Counted from the first letter of the stretch, positions 10,441 to 19,192 are shown. The stretch is 64,000 nucleotides of DNA from CAVZRC01 sp052148775 (GCA_052148775.1 JBKQHM010000804.1:1-64000), one strand, 5' to 3'. The notes: generated by a model from the sequence alone, not told the origin. Made by a program: numbers and translations.

Positions 10441-13400
10441 ATGGTGCCCGATTATTACGCCAGGCTGGGAGTCGATCCGAAGGCCGATCGGGCCGAGATC
10501 GATGCTGCGCTCCAGCGCAAGCAGCCGGCCTGGTCGATGGGCACGCGCAACCCGAAGACGCGTCACGCGAACCAGCTCTATCTCGACGAGATCCCTGCGT
10601 TGCGACGGGCCCTGCTGGGCGACCCGGCCACACGCGCGGCGTACGACGCCGAGCTGGCCGTGAGCCAGCGGGCCGATCGGGATCGGAAGCTCGACGAGCT
10701 GCAACGGCGGGTCCGCCTCCGCGCCGCCAAGGGAGGGCTCGGCCAGACCGACCGAGGGCTGCTGGTCGAGGAGGCCGTCCGGCTCGGCCTGAATGAGGAC
10801 GACCTGGTCCGGATCACCCGGCCGATCCCGAACCTGGTCGAGGCGCCGAGCGCTCACGGCGACATCGAGCTCGAGGCGAATCCGCCGGCCGACGTCCTGG
10901 ACCCGTCGACTCGCCGCCAGATCCGCATGGCGCTGGAGCACCTGGGCTGCCGCGAGCTCTACGATGCGCTCGGCCTGACGCGGGACGCCACGGCCTCCGA
11001 CATCACCGCCCGCGCCGACGCCGAGCGCCAGCGATGGATGAAGAAAGCCCAGGTCACCGCCGAGAAGACCGCCTGGCTCGAGGTGATCACGCACGCGCAA
11101 TCGCACCTGGGCTCGGCCCGGTCGCGGGCGCGCTACGACCGGACCCTGGCCCTGGAAGCCGAGGAGTCGTTCGACGCGATGGCCGCATTCACACTCAAGG
11201 GATTGAAGCGGCTCGACCCGGGTACGCGGGCGGTCCTCGTCGAGGAGGCCGCCGCGCTGGGAATCGTCGCCGACCGCGCCGATCGCCTCATCGGCCGGCT
11301 CTGCCGACGGATGGACATCACACGCGAGGGGGGACCGGTGCCACCGATGCCTAACCCGGGTTCGCACGCAACGCATCCGGCCGCCTCGCCACCCGTCAAC
11401 GGATCGCAGCGGTTCACCATGCTGCGCTGCCGCGGTTGTGGCGGCGTGACCGAGCTGAGCCCGGTGGCGCGCAAGTCCGGCACGGCGCGGTGCCCGCACT
11501 GCGGGGCATCGTTGCGCTGGGACTGCCCGGTCTGCCGGCGAACCCCTTGGGTCGACGAGCCGCAATGCCCGTGCGGGTTCCGCATGGCGATGCGCGAGCC
11601 GGTCATCCGCCACTTCGAAGCGGCCCAGCATTGTTTCCGCACCTTCGACCTCAACGGGTCGCTCGATCATCTCGAACGGATCCTCGAGCTGGCCCCGAGC
11701 TTCCCCGGGGCCCGGAACGGGATCGCCAAGGTCCGCCGTCGGCAGTCCGACCTGATCCGCGTCAAGGCGGCGTACGAGACCTCACGGTCGGGCGGCAAGC
11801 TCGCCGCCGCCCGGGCGGCGATAGAGGCCTGGAGTCGATTGGCGGACCCGCATTCGCCCGAGATCCAGGCGGCCTGGTCCGAGCTGACCCCGAGCCTGCG
11901 TCGGGCCGAGGCGCTGGCGGGCAAGGCGCGGAAGCTCGAACGGACCGACCCTCCCTCGGCGCGGAACCTCTATCGACAGGCCCTCGATATCGCCGCCGAC
12001 CTGCCCGACGCAGTCGCCGGGCTCGCCCGGACCCCGCCCGACCCGCCAACCGCGATGGAGGCCCAGGTGCTCGGCGACCGGATCCGCCTCATCTGGACGC
12101 CCGCGCCCCCCGACGGCCTGGGTCCGCTCACATTCGCCGTCGTGCGGAAGCGCAACGGCATGCTCCAGCATCCCGCCGACGGCACCCGGATCGCCGAGGT
12201 CGGCACCTGCGAGTTCGACGACACTCTCGTGACGCCCGGCGAGACGGTGGGCTACGCCGTTCTGAGCCGTCGCGGCGGGATCGACTCGGTCGGAGCGATC
12301 TCGCTCGGGCCGTTCGTCTTCCTGGCCGACGTCAAGGACGTGCGCGTCGAAGTTCGCGACCGGGAGGCCGAGTTGACCTGGTCGCCGCCGCGCGGGATCG
12401 CCGAGGTCCGCGTGATCCGCAAGCGCGGGGGCCCGCCGGCGAGCCCCAAGGATGGCGACCGGATTCCCTCGACGGTGGATCGTGCGCTCGACCGCGAAAT
12501 CGATAACGATTGTCAATATGGGATTTATGCCATCTACCGGATGCCCGACGGCCGATTGTTCCCCGCGCCGGGTGTCGTCGTCACTGCGCGACCGCAGCCG
12601 ACAGTCGCGGTCCCGGAGGCACCCCGGCTGCTCCAGGAGCCGACGGGGCGAGTCCGGATCGACTGGATCGAGCCGGTGCGGGGCTCGATCCGGATCGTCC
12701 GCACGCCCCATCCCCTGCCCTTGCCGGCCGGCTCCCGACTGACCGCCACCGAGGCCCGGTCTCTCGAAGGGCAATGGATCGAGCCGGCCGCGCCCGACCG
12801 GGCTTACGACCCCGCTCCGCCCCATAATGGCCTGTCTTACTACACGCCGGTCGTCGAATGGGGCGACGCGTGGATCGTCGGGCATGGCTCGGTGCTCAGC
12901 CGGGTCCCGGACCCGTCCGAGCTGCGCGCCACCCGCGCCGGCAGCGGGCTGGGCTCGGTCCGAGACGGCATCCGCGTCACGCTCCGATGGCGATGGAACG
13001 CGGAGGCGATGGCCGCGCTGGTCGTCGCGCGACAGGGCGCGCCGCCCCAGGGGCCGAGCGATCCGCTGGCGATCACGGCGAACGTCCCCCGCGCGGATTA
13101 TGACCGGCACGACTGCTGGACGCTCGGCCTACCGACGACCCCGCCCCGCGCCGCCGTCGTGCCGGCCCGGGGCACCAACGGCACCGGCACCGGGGCGGCC
13201 CCGTCCGACGGCGGTCCCTGGCATATCCGGGTTTACAGCGTGGCCGAGTGGGACGGCGTCCGCACGCTCTCGCCGGGCCTGGAGCCGTCGGCGGCGACGA
13301 TTCTGCCCGGGCCTCACCCGGAAGTCACCGTCTCCTATAGCCTGAAGAAGTCCTGGATCCCCGGCCTCCCCTGGTCCCTCACATTCCGGACCGAGCCGGC

Positions 13401-13641
13401 GGGATCGATCTTGCCCCCGATGGTCGTGGTGGCCAACGCGCGGGCCGTCCCGCTCGCCGTGGACGACGGCGAGATCGTCGCCCGGTTGCCCTCCGTCCGC
13501 AACGGGACAAGCTTCTCGATCCGCACTCCATTCAAGGTGGCCGGGCACGGCGTGCGGGTCTTCCCCGACCCGGGCGTGGAACCCGATGCCCAGGTCCCGA
13601 TACGCTTCCGGCATCCGGAGACCGGATCGACGCGGGTGTAA
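10441..13641 (+). CDS. J-domain-like / double zinc-ribbon / FN3-like multidomain protein
   Basis: 1066 residues from the ATG at 10441, chosen because MVPDYYARLGV is the usual opening of a J domain; an in-frame TTG at 10393 would add 16 residues. The first J-like segment (about 1-75) lacks the HPD motif that activates Hsp70. A second one (about 165-245) contains RELYDALGL and ARYDRTL and also lacks HPD. Residues 330-385 hold zinc-ribbon cysteines: CRGC, CPHC, CPVC and CPC. Residues about 395-520 are TPR-like helices, and from about 535 to the end are several FN3-like beta segments. No signal peptide or membrane helix is seen. The architecture suggests a cytoplasmic scaffold derived from a co-chaperone. 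I do not recognise a named family, and the function is unknown. Confidence 0.75.
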   Translation: MVPDYYARLGVDPKADRAEIDAALQRKQPAWSMGTRNPKTRHANQLYLDEIPALRRALLGDPATRAAYDAELAVSQRADRDRKLDELQRRVRLRAAKGGLGQTDRGLLVEEAVRLGLNEDDLVRITRPIPNLVEAPSAHGDIELEANPPADVLDPSTRRQIRMALEHLGCRELYDALGLTRDATASDITARADAERQRWMKKAQVTAEKTAWLEVITHAQSHLGSARSRARYDRTLALEAEESFDAMAAFTLKGLKRLDPGTRAVLVEEAAALGIVADRADRLIGRLCRRMDITREGGPVPPMPNPGSHATHPAASPPVNGSQRFTMLRCRGCGGVTELSPVARKSGTARCPHCGASLRWDCPVCRRTPWVDEPQCPCGFRMAMREPVIRHFEAAQHCFRTFDLNGSLDHLERILELAPSFPGARNGIAKVRRRQSDLIRVKAAYETSRSGGKLAAARAAIEAWSRLADPHSPEIQAAWSELTPSLRRAEALAGKARKLERTDPPSARNLYRQALDIAADLPDAVAGLARTPPDPPTAMEAQVLGDRIRLIWTPAPPDGLGPLTFAVVRKRNGMLQHPADGTRIAEVGTCEFDDTLVTPGETVGYAVLSRRGGIDSVGAISLGPFVFLADVKDVRVEVRDREAELTWSPPRGIAEVRVIRKRGGPPASPKDGDRIPSTVDRALDREIDNDCQYGIYAIYRMPDGRLFPAPGVVVTARPQPTVAVPEAPRLLQEPTGRVRIDWIEPVRGSIRIVRTPHPLPLPAGSRLTATEARSLEGQWIEPAAPDRAYDPAPPHNGLSYYTPVVEWGDAWIVGHGSVLSRVPDPSELRATRAGSGLGSVRDGIRVTLRWRWNAEAMAALVVARQGAPPQGPSDPLAITANVPRADYDRHDCWTLGLPTTPPRAAVVPARGTNGTGTGAAPSDGGPWHIRVYSVAEWDGVRTLSPGLEPSAATILPGPHPEVTVSYSLKKSWIPGLPWSLTFRTEPAGSILPPMVVVANARAVPLAVDDGEIVARLPSVRNGTSFSIRTPFKVAGHGVRVFPDPGVEPDAQVPIRFRHPETGSTRV

Positions 13642-13645
13642 ATCC

Positions 13646-13669
13646 GCGCCAGCGGATCCGACCTGGCGC
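13646..13669 (+). terminator. stem-loop just after the stop codon at 13641
   Basis: GCGCCAG, a 10-nt loop and CTGGCGC form a perfect 7-bp stem starting 5 nt after the TAA, followed by ATTTCG. Its position fits a weak intrinsic terminator for the preceding long gene. Confidence 0.4.
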
Positions 13670-13804
13670 ATTTCGCCTGACGGGTTACTCGTGGTCCGCG
13701 TCCGAATCTGCGAAACTCGAACGCGGCCGGAACATCCCAGGCCGAGGCACAGGGCCTCGCCGGACCGACCTTCGAGACACCCAATCCCGGGCGGATTCAC
13801 GGAC

Positions 13805-14920
13805 ATGGCACCAGCGAAGAACATCTATTCACGGCTCGGGGTCAAGACCCTGATCAATGCGCAGGGGACGGTCACCGTGGTGGGCGGCTCGGTGATGCCC
13901 CCTGAGGTGGTGCGAGCGATGGCCGAGGCGGCCGGTTGGTTCGTCTCGATCCCCGAGCTGCAAGAGAAAGTTGGGGCACGGATCGCCGGGCTCCTCGGCG
14001 TGCCGGCCGCGATGGTCACCGCCGGCGCGGCGTCGGCGATCGCGGTGGCCACGGCCGCCTGCATGACCTGGGACAACCTCCCGGCGATCGATCGACTGCC
14101 CGAGACCACCGGGCTCAAGAATGAGGTCATCCTTCAGAAGGGCCACAAGAGCCGATATGAGCCCCAGATGTCGCTGACCGGCGCGAAGCTCGTATGGGTC
14201 GAGACCCGCGAGGAGCTGGACCGGGCGATCAATCCGCGCACGGCCATGATGTTCTTCCTCAACCGCTTCGGGCCGCTGGGCGCCATCAAGCGGGAGGAGT
14301 GGCTCAAGGTCGGCAAGGAGCGCGGGGTGTTGACGTTCCTCGACGCCGCCGCGGACGTCCCGCCGATCTCGCGGTTCTCCGAGTACATTCGCGAGGGCTT
14401 CGACCTGGTGACCTTCTCCGGCGGCAAGGCGATCGGCGGCCCGCAGGCCTCAGGCCTTCTCCTCGGCCGGCCGGACCTGATCGCGGCCGGCCGGCGTGCC
14501 ATCAGCCCGAGCATGGGGATCGGACGCGCCATGAAGGTTGGCAAGGAGGAGATCGTCGGGTTGCTGGCGGCCGTCGAGCGCTACCTCAAGCTCGATCACG
14601 ACGCGGAATGGCGCACCTGGGAGGCCCGATCGACCGAGATCATCGCCTCGCTCACCAAGGTCCCGGGCATGAGCGCGCGGCAAGAGGTCGCCGAGATCGC
14701 CAATCATGTGCCTCAGGTCGTGGTCGCGTGGAGCCAGTGGCACTCCCCGCTCAAGGCCGAGGAGGTCGTGCGCAAGCTCTGGGACGGCGACCCTCGGATC
14801 GCCGTCCTGGCCGAAGGCGAGCGCGGACTGAGGATCATGGTCTGGACGCTGCAAGGCGACGAACACCGCATCGTTGCCAGGCGCATCTGCGAGGTCTTCC
14901 AGGAGGTGGGAGGACATTGA
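13805..14920 (+). CDS. SelA-like / fold-type I PLP-dependent enzyme
   Basis: 371 residues from the ATG at 13805 (MAPAKNIYSRLGVKTLINA); the frame is open further upstream, but the family starts at this motif. The typical opening is LGVKTLINAQGTVTVVGGS. The cofactor-binding aspartate is probably in FLDAAADVPP, and the PLP-binding lysine is K208 in TFSGGKAIGGPQ. The protein belongs to the aminotransferase class V-like group containing SelA and D-glucosaminate-6-phosphate ammonia-lyase. It is shorter than bacterial SelA (about 460) and no selC or selB is nearby, so selenocysteine synthesis is unlikely. A lyase or transaminase acting on a small amino compound is more plausible; the substrate is not known. 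Confidence 0.8.
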   Translation: MAPAKNIYSRLGVKTLINAQGTVTVVGGSVMPPEVVRAMAEAAGWFVSIPELQEKVGARIAGLLGVPAAMVTAGAASAIAVATAACMTWDNLPAIDRLPETTGLKNEVILQKGHKSRYEPQMSLTGAKLVWVETREELDRAINPRTAMMFFLNRFGPLGAIKREEWLKVGKERGVLTFLDAAADVPPISRFSEYIREGFDLVTFSGGKAIGGPQASGLLLGRPDLIAAGRRAISPSMGIGRAMKVGKEEIVGLLAAVERYLKLDHDAEWRTWEARSTEIIASLTKVPGMSARQEVAEIANHVPQVVVAWSQWHSPLKAEEVVRKLWDGDPRIAVLAEGERGLRIMVWTLQGDEHRIVARRICEVFQEVGGH

Positions 14921-14950
14921 AAGGCGTCGAGTGAGATCGCCGACGAAACC

Positions 14951-14984
14951 AAGGGGCCGATGCCGGCCGGACATCGCCCCTTTT
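14951..14984. terminator. bidirectional intrinsic terminator between convergent genes
   Basis: AAGGGGC-c-GATG pairs with CATC-GCCCCTT (one bulged C) and is followed by a short T tract, with a matching A tract on the other side. It lies between the PLP-enzyme gene (plus) and yceI (minus), which converge here, and could end both transcripts. Confidence 0.65.
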
Positions 14985-15006
14985 CGTTACGAGACATTCG
15001 CCGTGT

Positions 15007-15579
15007 TCACTTCTTCTTGACGCCCTGGAAGCTGACCGTGACCCAGACGTCATCGCCGAGCATCGGCGAGGGCTTGCCGACGCCGAACTCCGAGCGCTTG
15101 ATCGGGAACTCGGCGGTGTATCCGGTCTTCTGGGTGCCCTTCATCATGACCGTCTTGCCCCCCTTGAGGGCGAACGTGACGGGATTGGTCTTGCCGTGCA
15201 ACGTGAAGTCGCCGGTCACCTCGAAGCCCCCCTCGACCGGCTTGACCGACGTGCTGGTGAAGCTCATGCTCGGGAACTGCTTGGTGTTGAAGAAGTCGGG
15301 GCTGCGGAGGTGGCCGTCGCGTGCAGCGTTATTCGTGTCCACGCTCTCCGGCTTGATTTTCATCAGGAACGACGACTTGGACGGGTCGCTGGAATCGATC
15401 GTGAATTCGCCGGAGATATCATTGAACCGGCCGAAGATCCAGCTCAGCTCGGAGTGGGAGATCTTGAAGACGACGCCCGAGTGCGCCGCGTCGATGGTGT
15501 AATCGTCGCCGGAAGCGGCCAGCCCGAGCCCCAGCAACGCCGACGTCGCCACCGCCATGGCGTACAGGTTCTTTCGCAT
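15007..15579 (-). CDS. YceI family periplasmic lipid-binding protein
   Basis: 190 residues. The start at 15579 is fixed by AAGGAG at 15587-15592, 7 nt before the ATG. A signal peptide is clear (MRKNLYAMAVATSALLGLGLAASG), followed by the YceI signature YTIDAAHSGVVFKISH. The domain continues with FGRFNDISGEF, DGHLRSPDFFNT, FEVTGDFTLHG and a C-terminal DDVWVTVSF. The family is an 8-stranded lipocalin-like barrel that binds long isoprenoid chains; roles in stress tolerance and isoprenoid handling are known for some members. Length is normal. A promoter and palindrome lie upstream (separate entry). Expected location is the periplasm. Confidence 0.92.
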   Translation of the reverse strand: MRKNLYAMAVATSALLGLGLAASGDDYTIDAAHSGVVFKISHSELSWIFGRFNDISGEFTIDSSDPSKSSFLMKIKPESVDTNNAARDGHLRSPDFFNTKQFPSMSFTSTSVKPVEGGFEVTGDFTLHGKTNPVTFALKGGKTVMMKGTQKTGYTAEFPIKRSEFGVGKPSPMLGDDVWVTVSFQGVKKK

Positions 15580-15672
15580 CGATCGACTCCTTTTGAAGCA
15601 ATGGGACGGAAACCTCGCCCGGGACACGAGACGCGCGTCCCCGCCCGCTCTGTCCCGGGGTCCTTGATGTTG

Positions 15673-15705
15673 GTTTAGTTCTAAACAATCTTCTCGCGAT
15701 GTCAA
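15673..15705 (-). promoter_or_regulatory. yceI promoter with palindromic operator over the -10 box
   Basis: On the minus strand TTGACA (15700-15705) and TAGAAC (15678-15683) are 16 nt apart, a good sigma-70-type promoter reading toward yceI. The -10 element lies inside the 14-nt palindrome GTTTAGTTCTAAAC (15673-15686). A dimeric repressor bound there would block transcription. Start of transcription would be near 15670, giving a leader of about 90 nt. Confidence 0.55.
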
Positions 15706-15864
15706 GGGGGTGGCGACGGGTGCTGGAGGTCTGTGGGGGCGCATGCGTCTCGTTCGTGTTGCGTTGGGTGGGGAGAGGTGTAATCTCGAGACGCAGTCTC
15801 CTCATGTGAGTTGAGCGATGGCACGGCGAGGGGCGTCGGGTCTACGAACCTCGCGGGAGTGCCT

Positions 15865-16010
15865 CACAAAAGTAGGTTTTTCGAGAAGTCGTGGCGTAAC
15901 CTTTCTTCCCAGCATGAGTTCCAGCGATCGGGTCCGGAAAGAAGGTCATGGCGTAACGCCTGTTGTTCCCAGGACTTCGGGCGGCCAACCGGAAAAAACC
16001 TACTCTTGTG
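15865..16010. repeat. 146-bp element with terminal inverted repeats (MITE-like)
   Basis: The ends are CACAAAAGTAGGTTTTTC (15865-15882) and GAAAAAACCTACTCTTGTG (15992-16010), which are inverted copies with one mismatch and one extra base. Inside are two direct copies of TGGCGTAAC (15892-15900 and 15949-15957), each followed by a sequence ending TTCCCAG. There is no coding content. No target-site duplication is seen, so an insertion origin is not proven. Confidence 0.45.
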
Positions 16011-16090
16011 GGGGCCCGCCCCGATGCCGGGCCGGCACGCGGGGTGCCCGAATCGGCAATCCGAATCAAGAACAGGGGACAGAAATCGCG

Positions 16091-16408
16091 ATGAGCGTGA
16101 CGATCCGCGAGCGAGAGTCCGGCGCCGCCCTGGCCGAGGCCGAGGTGGGGCCGAGCCTGGCCAAGTACGAAGGCAAGTGGTACTTCGATCCCGCCTCGGT
16201 CAAGGCCGATGTCCTGCGGGTCACCGAGCGAACCTACACCTGCCCCATCAAAGGGACCTGCAACTGGGTGGATTACGTCGCGCCCGACGGGCGTACCGTG
16301 CGCGACGTGGCGTGGGTCTATCCCAAGGTCAGGCCCGGCCACGAGCTGATCCAGGGCCGATACGGGTTCTACGCCGGGAAGCGGGGCGGGACCGTCGAAG
16401 GGAATTGA
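16091..16408 (+). CDS. DUF427 domain-containing protein
   Basis: 105 residues from the ATG at 16091 (MSVTIRERESG). The frame is open upstream, but the family consists of this domain alone. Typical DUF427 segments are YEGKWYFDPASVKADVL, RTYTCPIKGTCNWVDY, RDVAWVYPKV and a C-terminal IQGRYGFYAG. The invariant Cys in TYTCPIKG is present. The family is a small all-beta domain of unknown function, common in bacteria and fungi and probably cytoplasmic. GGGGA lies about 9 nt before the ATG. It converges with the sulfotransferase gene 25 nt away. Confidence 0.88.
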   Translation: MSVTIRERESGAALAEAEVGPSLAKYEGKWYFDPASVKADVLRVTERTYTCPIKGTCNWVDYVAPDGRTVRDVAWVYPKVRPGHELIQGRYGFYAGKRGGTVEGN

Positions 16409-16433
16409 GGGTCCAACCCTTCGCGTCCATTCG

Positions 16434-17261
16434 CTACCACCCATGCTGAACGAGCACGGATGAATTGCGAAGGTAATCCACGCATGCGGTGTAAGCATCC
16501 TGGGCGCATTCGAAGAGGTCGGCTCGGAGCGGGATCTGTTCCTGCTCCGGAACATCCCTGACGATGCGACCGGTCCGGATCGTCGTCGAGGTATCGCCGG
16601 AGCCGGGTTCGCCGGTCCTCTCGAAGATCGTGTATTCCTCGCTGAGCGGGCCGTCCAGGCCCAACTCACGTTCCAGGAATCGGAACGTCCCGTCGGTATC
16701 GTCCAGCAGGCAATCGGAGGCCAGCAGGATGCCCCGGCCTCCCAATGCTTCGAGGCGCTGGCAGTACGATTGCAAGGTCTGGAGGCGACGCGTGTAATAG
16801 GTCGCGGAAAAACTGGCCGTCGCCCGGCGATCGGTCCCCTCGTCCCACTTGTGGATCCCCAGCTCATGCTCCCGGACCCTCATCCGGGTCAGGCTCGCGA
16901 TCGTGGGCTCGGGTTCCCGGATCATGAAGATTGGGATGACCCGAGGGAGGCCCAGCACCTTGTCCGACAATGCGAGCTGATCGTAAAGCATCTTGTCCAG
17001 GACGTATTCGCAATCCGTCCGATAATTGCCGGCCTCGCACGCCTTGGCGTTCAACCGGTAGAGATCGACGGCCGTCTCATAAGGTAACAGGGTCTCGCCG
17101 TATCCGGCGATCTGCCGGTGACTTCCGAGGATATGGCAGAGCAGCGTCGTATAACTCCGGGCGTGACTCAGGATGAGGAGATATCGATGCAACCGGAACA
17201 AGGACGGGTCCATCAGGAGGATTTCCTTGCCCCGCCCCTTCCGCATGAGCACCTTTCCCAT
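16434..17261 (-). CDS. sulfotransferase family protein
   Basis: 275 residues. Two starts are possible: the ATG at 17276 and the one at 17261. GGAGGAG (17268-17274) lies 6 nt before the second and overlaps the first, so 17261 is preferred. The PAPS 5'-phosphosulfate loop is LSHARSYTTLLCHILGSH (about 32-49), and the 3'-phosphate-binding region probably includes IPIFMIREPEPTIASL. The protein would transfer sulfate from PAPS to an unknown acceptor. No signal peptide is seen. The genes around it do not suggest a substrate. Confidence 0.8.
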   Translation of the reverse strand: MGKVLMRKGRGKEILLMDPSLFRLHRYLLILSHARSYTTLLCHILGSHRQIAGYGETLLPYETAVDLYRLNAKACEAGNYRTDCEYVLDKMLYDQLALSDKVLGLPRVIPIFMIREPEPTIASLTRMRVREHELGIHKWDEGTDRRATASFSATYYTRRLQTLQSYCQRLEALGGRGILLASDCLLDDTDGTFRFLERELGLDGPLSEEYTIFERTGEPGSGDTSTTIRTGRIVRDVPEQEQIPLRADLFECAQDAYTACVDYLRNSSVLVQHGW

Positions 17262-17847
17262 CGCTGGCTCCTCCATGGGCGGCCGTCGTGCCTACGGCCG
17301 CGGACTCGGAACCCCTTCTAATTCTTGCTGGCCACCACGTCCGGGACACGACCGGCACTCCGGCAACTCGGCACGACGGACGAGAATCTACCATGAAACC
17401 ATTTGGAGGGAAGCCGATTTCTTGATGATTCAGAACCGGCTATGATGGCCGCCGTCAACATCTGGAACAGTCCCAATGAACCTCGCTGCAAGTATTTGCA
17501 GCAAACGCTCGCAAGCGTGTCGGATCTGGTGAGGAACTGTCGACATCAGGCGAAGGATGCGGTCGATCCCCGCTCCTGAGACGACCTCGCTCCGCGAGGA
17601 CCGGCATGTGTAAATAAGTGTAACGATTCGAGTGATCGAGGTTCGCTCGGAGATCAACGAGCCGACGGCTCACGCGTCGATGCGTGGGTGCCCGCGGTTC
17701 ACTCCTCATCGAAGCCCGGTCCCGGGATCGAGATCGAGCCGGACGCGGACCCAGACCGACGGGCCAAAGGACGACTTTTTCCGGGAGCCTACTGGCTATC
17801 GCCGAAGACTGGGGTATCTTCAATTGGCTATCCAGGGAGATCAACCA
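17262..17847. other. 586-bp intergenic region with tandem hairpins
   Basis: No convincing gene is seen; the short frames here lack family character. It must contain the promoters for the divergent sulfotransferase and epimerase genes, but no clear -35/-10 pair stands out. A cluster of three hairpins occupies 17485-17599 (separate entry). Confidence 0.55.
17485..17599. other. cluster of three perfect small hairpins
   Basis: GCTGCAA-GTAT-TTGCAGC (17485-17502), ACGCT-CGCA-AGCGT (17505-17518) and CCTCGC-TCC-GCGAGG (17585-17599). The first two are only 2 nt apart. They could belong to a small RNA, a repeat element or a leader; nothing else supports a choice. Confidence 0.3.
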
Positions 17848-19002
17848 ATGCAAAAGTACACCAAGTGGGTCGTTCTCACTGCCGCCTTGCTTGGGATGCC
17901 GCGCTTGCCGGCAGGGGCCGCCGAGGCGCGAGCCGACCAAGATCCCAAGAACCGAAGGAGTGTGGAGAGGATGGACTTCGGGAAAACGCCGGACGGGACC
18001 GCCGTCGATCTGTATGTGTTGAACAACGGCCGGATTACGGCCAAGGTGATGACGTACGGGGGGATCATCACGGAGCTCCTGGTACCGGATCGGCACGGGA
18101 AGACGGCCGACGTGGTCCTCGGCTTCGATAATCTGGATGCCTACCTGGCCAAGAACCCGCACTTCGGAGCCATCACCGGGCGGGTCGCCAACCGGATCGC
18201 CAAGGGCCGTTTCACCCTCGACGGCCAAGAATACACGCTGGCCCTGAACAACGGCCCCAATAGCCTGCACGGCGGGCTCAAGGGCTTCGACAAGGTCGTC
18301 TGGAAGGCTGAGGATGTCTCGGGTGCCGATGGCCCGGCCGTCAAGCTGACTTATCTCAGCAAGGATGGCGAGGAAGGATTCCCGGGAAACCTCTCCGTCG
18401 CGGTGACGTACACCCTCACGGCCGACGACGCGATCAAGATCGACTACTCGGCCACGACCGACAAGGCCACGCCGGTCAACCTGACGAACCATAGCTACTT
18501 CAACCTGGCCGGGGCCGACTCCGGCACGATCCTGGATCACGAGCTGACGCTGGCGGCCGACGAGTACACGCCCTCGGACGCGACGTTGATCCCGACCGGC
18601 GAGATCCGGTCCGTCAAGGGGACGCCGCTGGACTTCACGAGCCCGACCGCCATCGGCTCACGCTTCAATCAGATCAAGGCGGACCCGGTCGGGTACGACG
18701 ACAACTATGTCATCCGCCCCGACAAGAAGTCGCCGGCCTTCGCCGCCCGGGTCGTCGATCCCAAGAGCGGCCGGATGATGGAAATGTACACGACCGAGCC
18801 GGGTGTCCAGTTCTACACCAGCAACTTCCTGGACGGGACGCTCAAGGGCAAAGGGGGCGCCGTGTATCGCAAGCATCAGGGGTTCTGCCTCGAAGCCCAG
18901 CATTTCCCCGACGCGGTCAATCAGCCGACCTTCGCATCGGTCATCCTGAGGCCCGGATCGACCTACTCCCAAACGACGATCTACAAGTTCTCCTCGCCTT
19001 GA
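17848..19002 (+). CDS. galM: aldose 1-epimerase (galactose mutarotase), exported
   Basis: 384 residues from the ATG at 17848, with AGGGAGA upstream at a suitable distance. The first 29 residues form a signal peptide ending in an Ala-rich site (PAGAAEARA). The GalM fold is clear: MTYGGIITELLVPDRHG, NPHFGAITGRVANRIAKG, NSLHGGLKGFDKVVW, VNLTNHSYFNLAG (catalytic His) and GFCLEAQHFPDAVN (catalytic Glu). It interconverts alpha and beta anomers of glucose or galactose. The signal peptide puts it outside the cytoplasm, which suggests a link to polysaccharide breakdown or sugar uptake. A glucose-dehydrogenase-like gene follows 183 nt downstream. Confidence 0.93.
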   Translation: MQKYTKWVVLTAALLGMPRLPAGAAEARADQDPKNRRSVERMDFGKTPDGTAVDLYVLNNGRITAKVMTYGGIITELLVPDRHGKTADVVLGFDNLDAYLAKNPHFGAITGRVANRIAKGRFTLDGQEYTLALNNGPNSLHGGLKGFDKVVWKAEDVSGADGPAVKLTYLSKDGEEGFPGNLSVAVTYTLTADDAIKIDYSATTDKATPVNLTNHSYFNLAGADSGTILDHELTLAADEYTPSDATLIPTGEIRSVKGTPLDFTSPTAIGSRFNQIKADPVGYDDNYVIRPDKKSPAFAARVVDPKSGRMMEMYTTEPGVQFYTSNFLDGTLKGKGGAVYRKHQGFCLEAQHFPDAVNQPTFASVILRPGSTYSQTTIYKFSSP

Positions 19003-19157
19003 GCGGGCGCGAGGCCGAGGGGCGAATCCCTTGCCGGCGGCCCGTCCCGGCACCGGGACGGTAGAGAACGCGGAGGCATCCGATTACAATCGGTAAAACC
19101 TGCGTACTGCCGTCGCGTGAGACCGCGTCGACGCCGGGGGCGTGTCTCTAACGACTC

Positions 19158-19192
19158 ATGACCAATGACCAATAACTGATGACCAATGACCA
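19158..19192. repeat. five tandem heptamers overlapping the dehydrogenase start
   Basis: Units are ATGACCA, ATGACCA, ATAACTG, ATGACCA and ATGACCA. The last unit supplies the ATG of the dehydrogenase gene at 19186. The array resembles the short tandemly repeated heptamers (STRR) known in cyanobacteria. Confidence 0.75.

Larger units (their letters stand above)
15580..16090. other. 511-bp intergenic region between divergent yceI and DUF427 genes
   Basis: This stretch holds the yceI leader and promoter (to 15705), then about 160 bp without clear features, then an inverted-repeat element at 15865-16010 (separate entries). The DUF427 frame is open back to 15818, but that upstream part has no family character and includes the repeat element, so I do not count it as coding. 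Confidence 0.6.

Noticed and set aside
13805..14920. Selenocysteine synthase SelA
   Set aside because: The protein is about 90 residues shorter than bacterial SelA, and no selenocysteine machinery is nearby; only the broader PLP family is supported.
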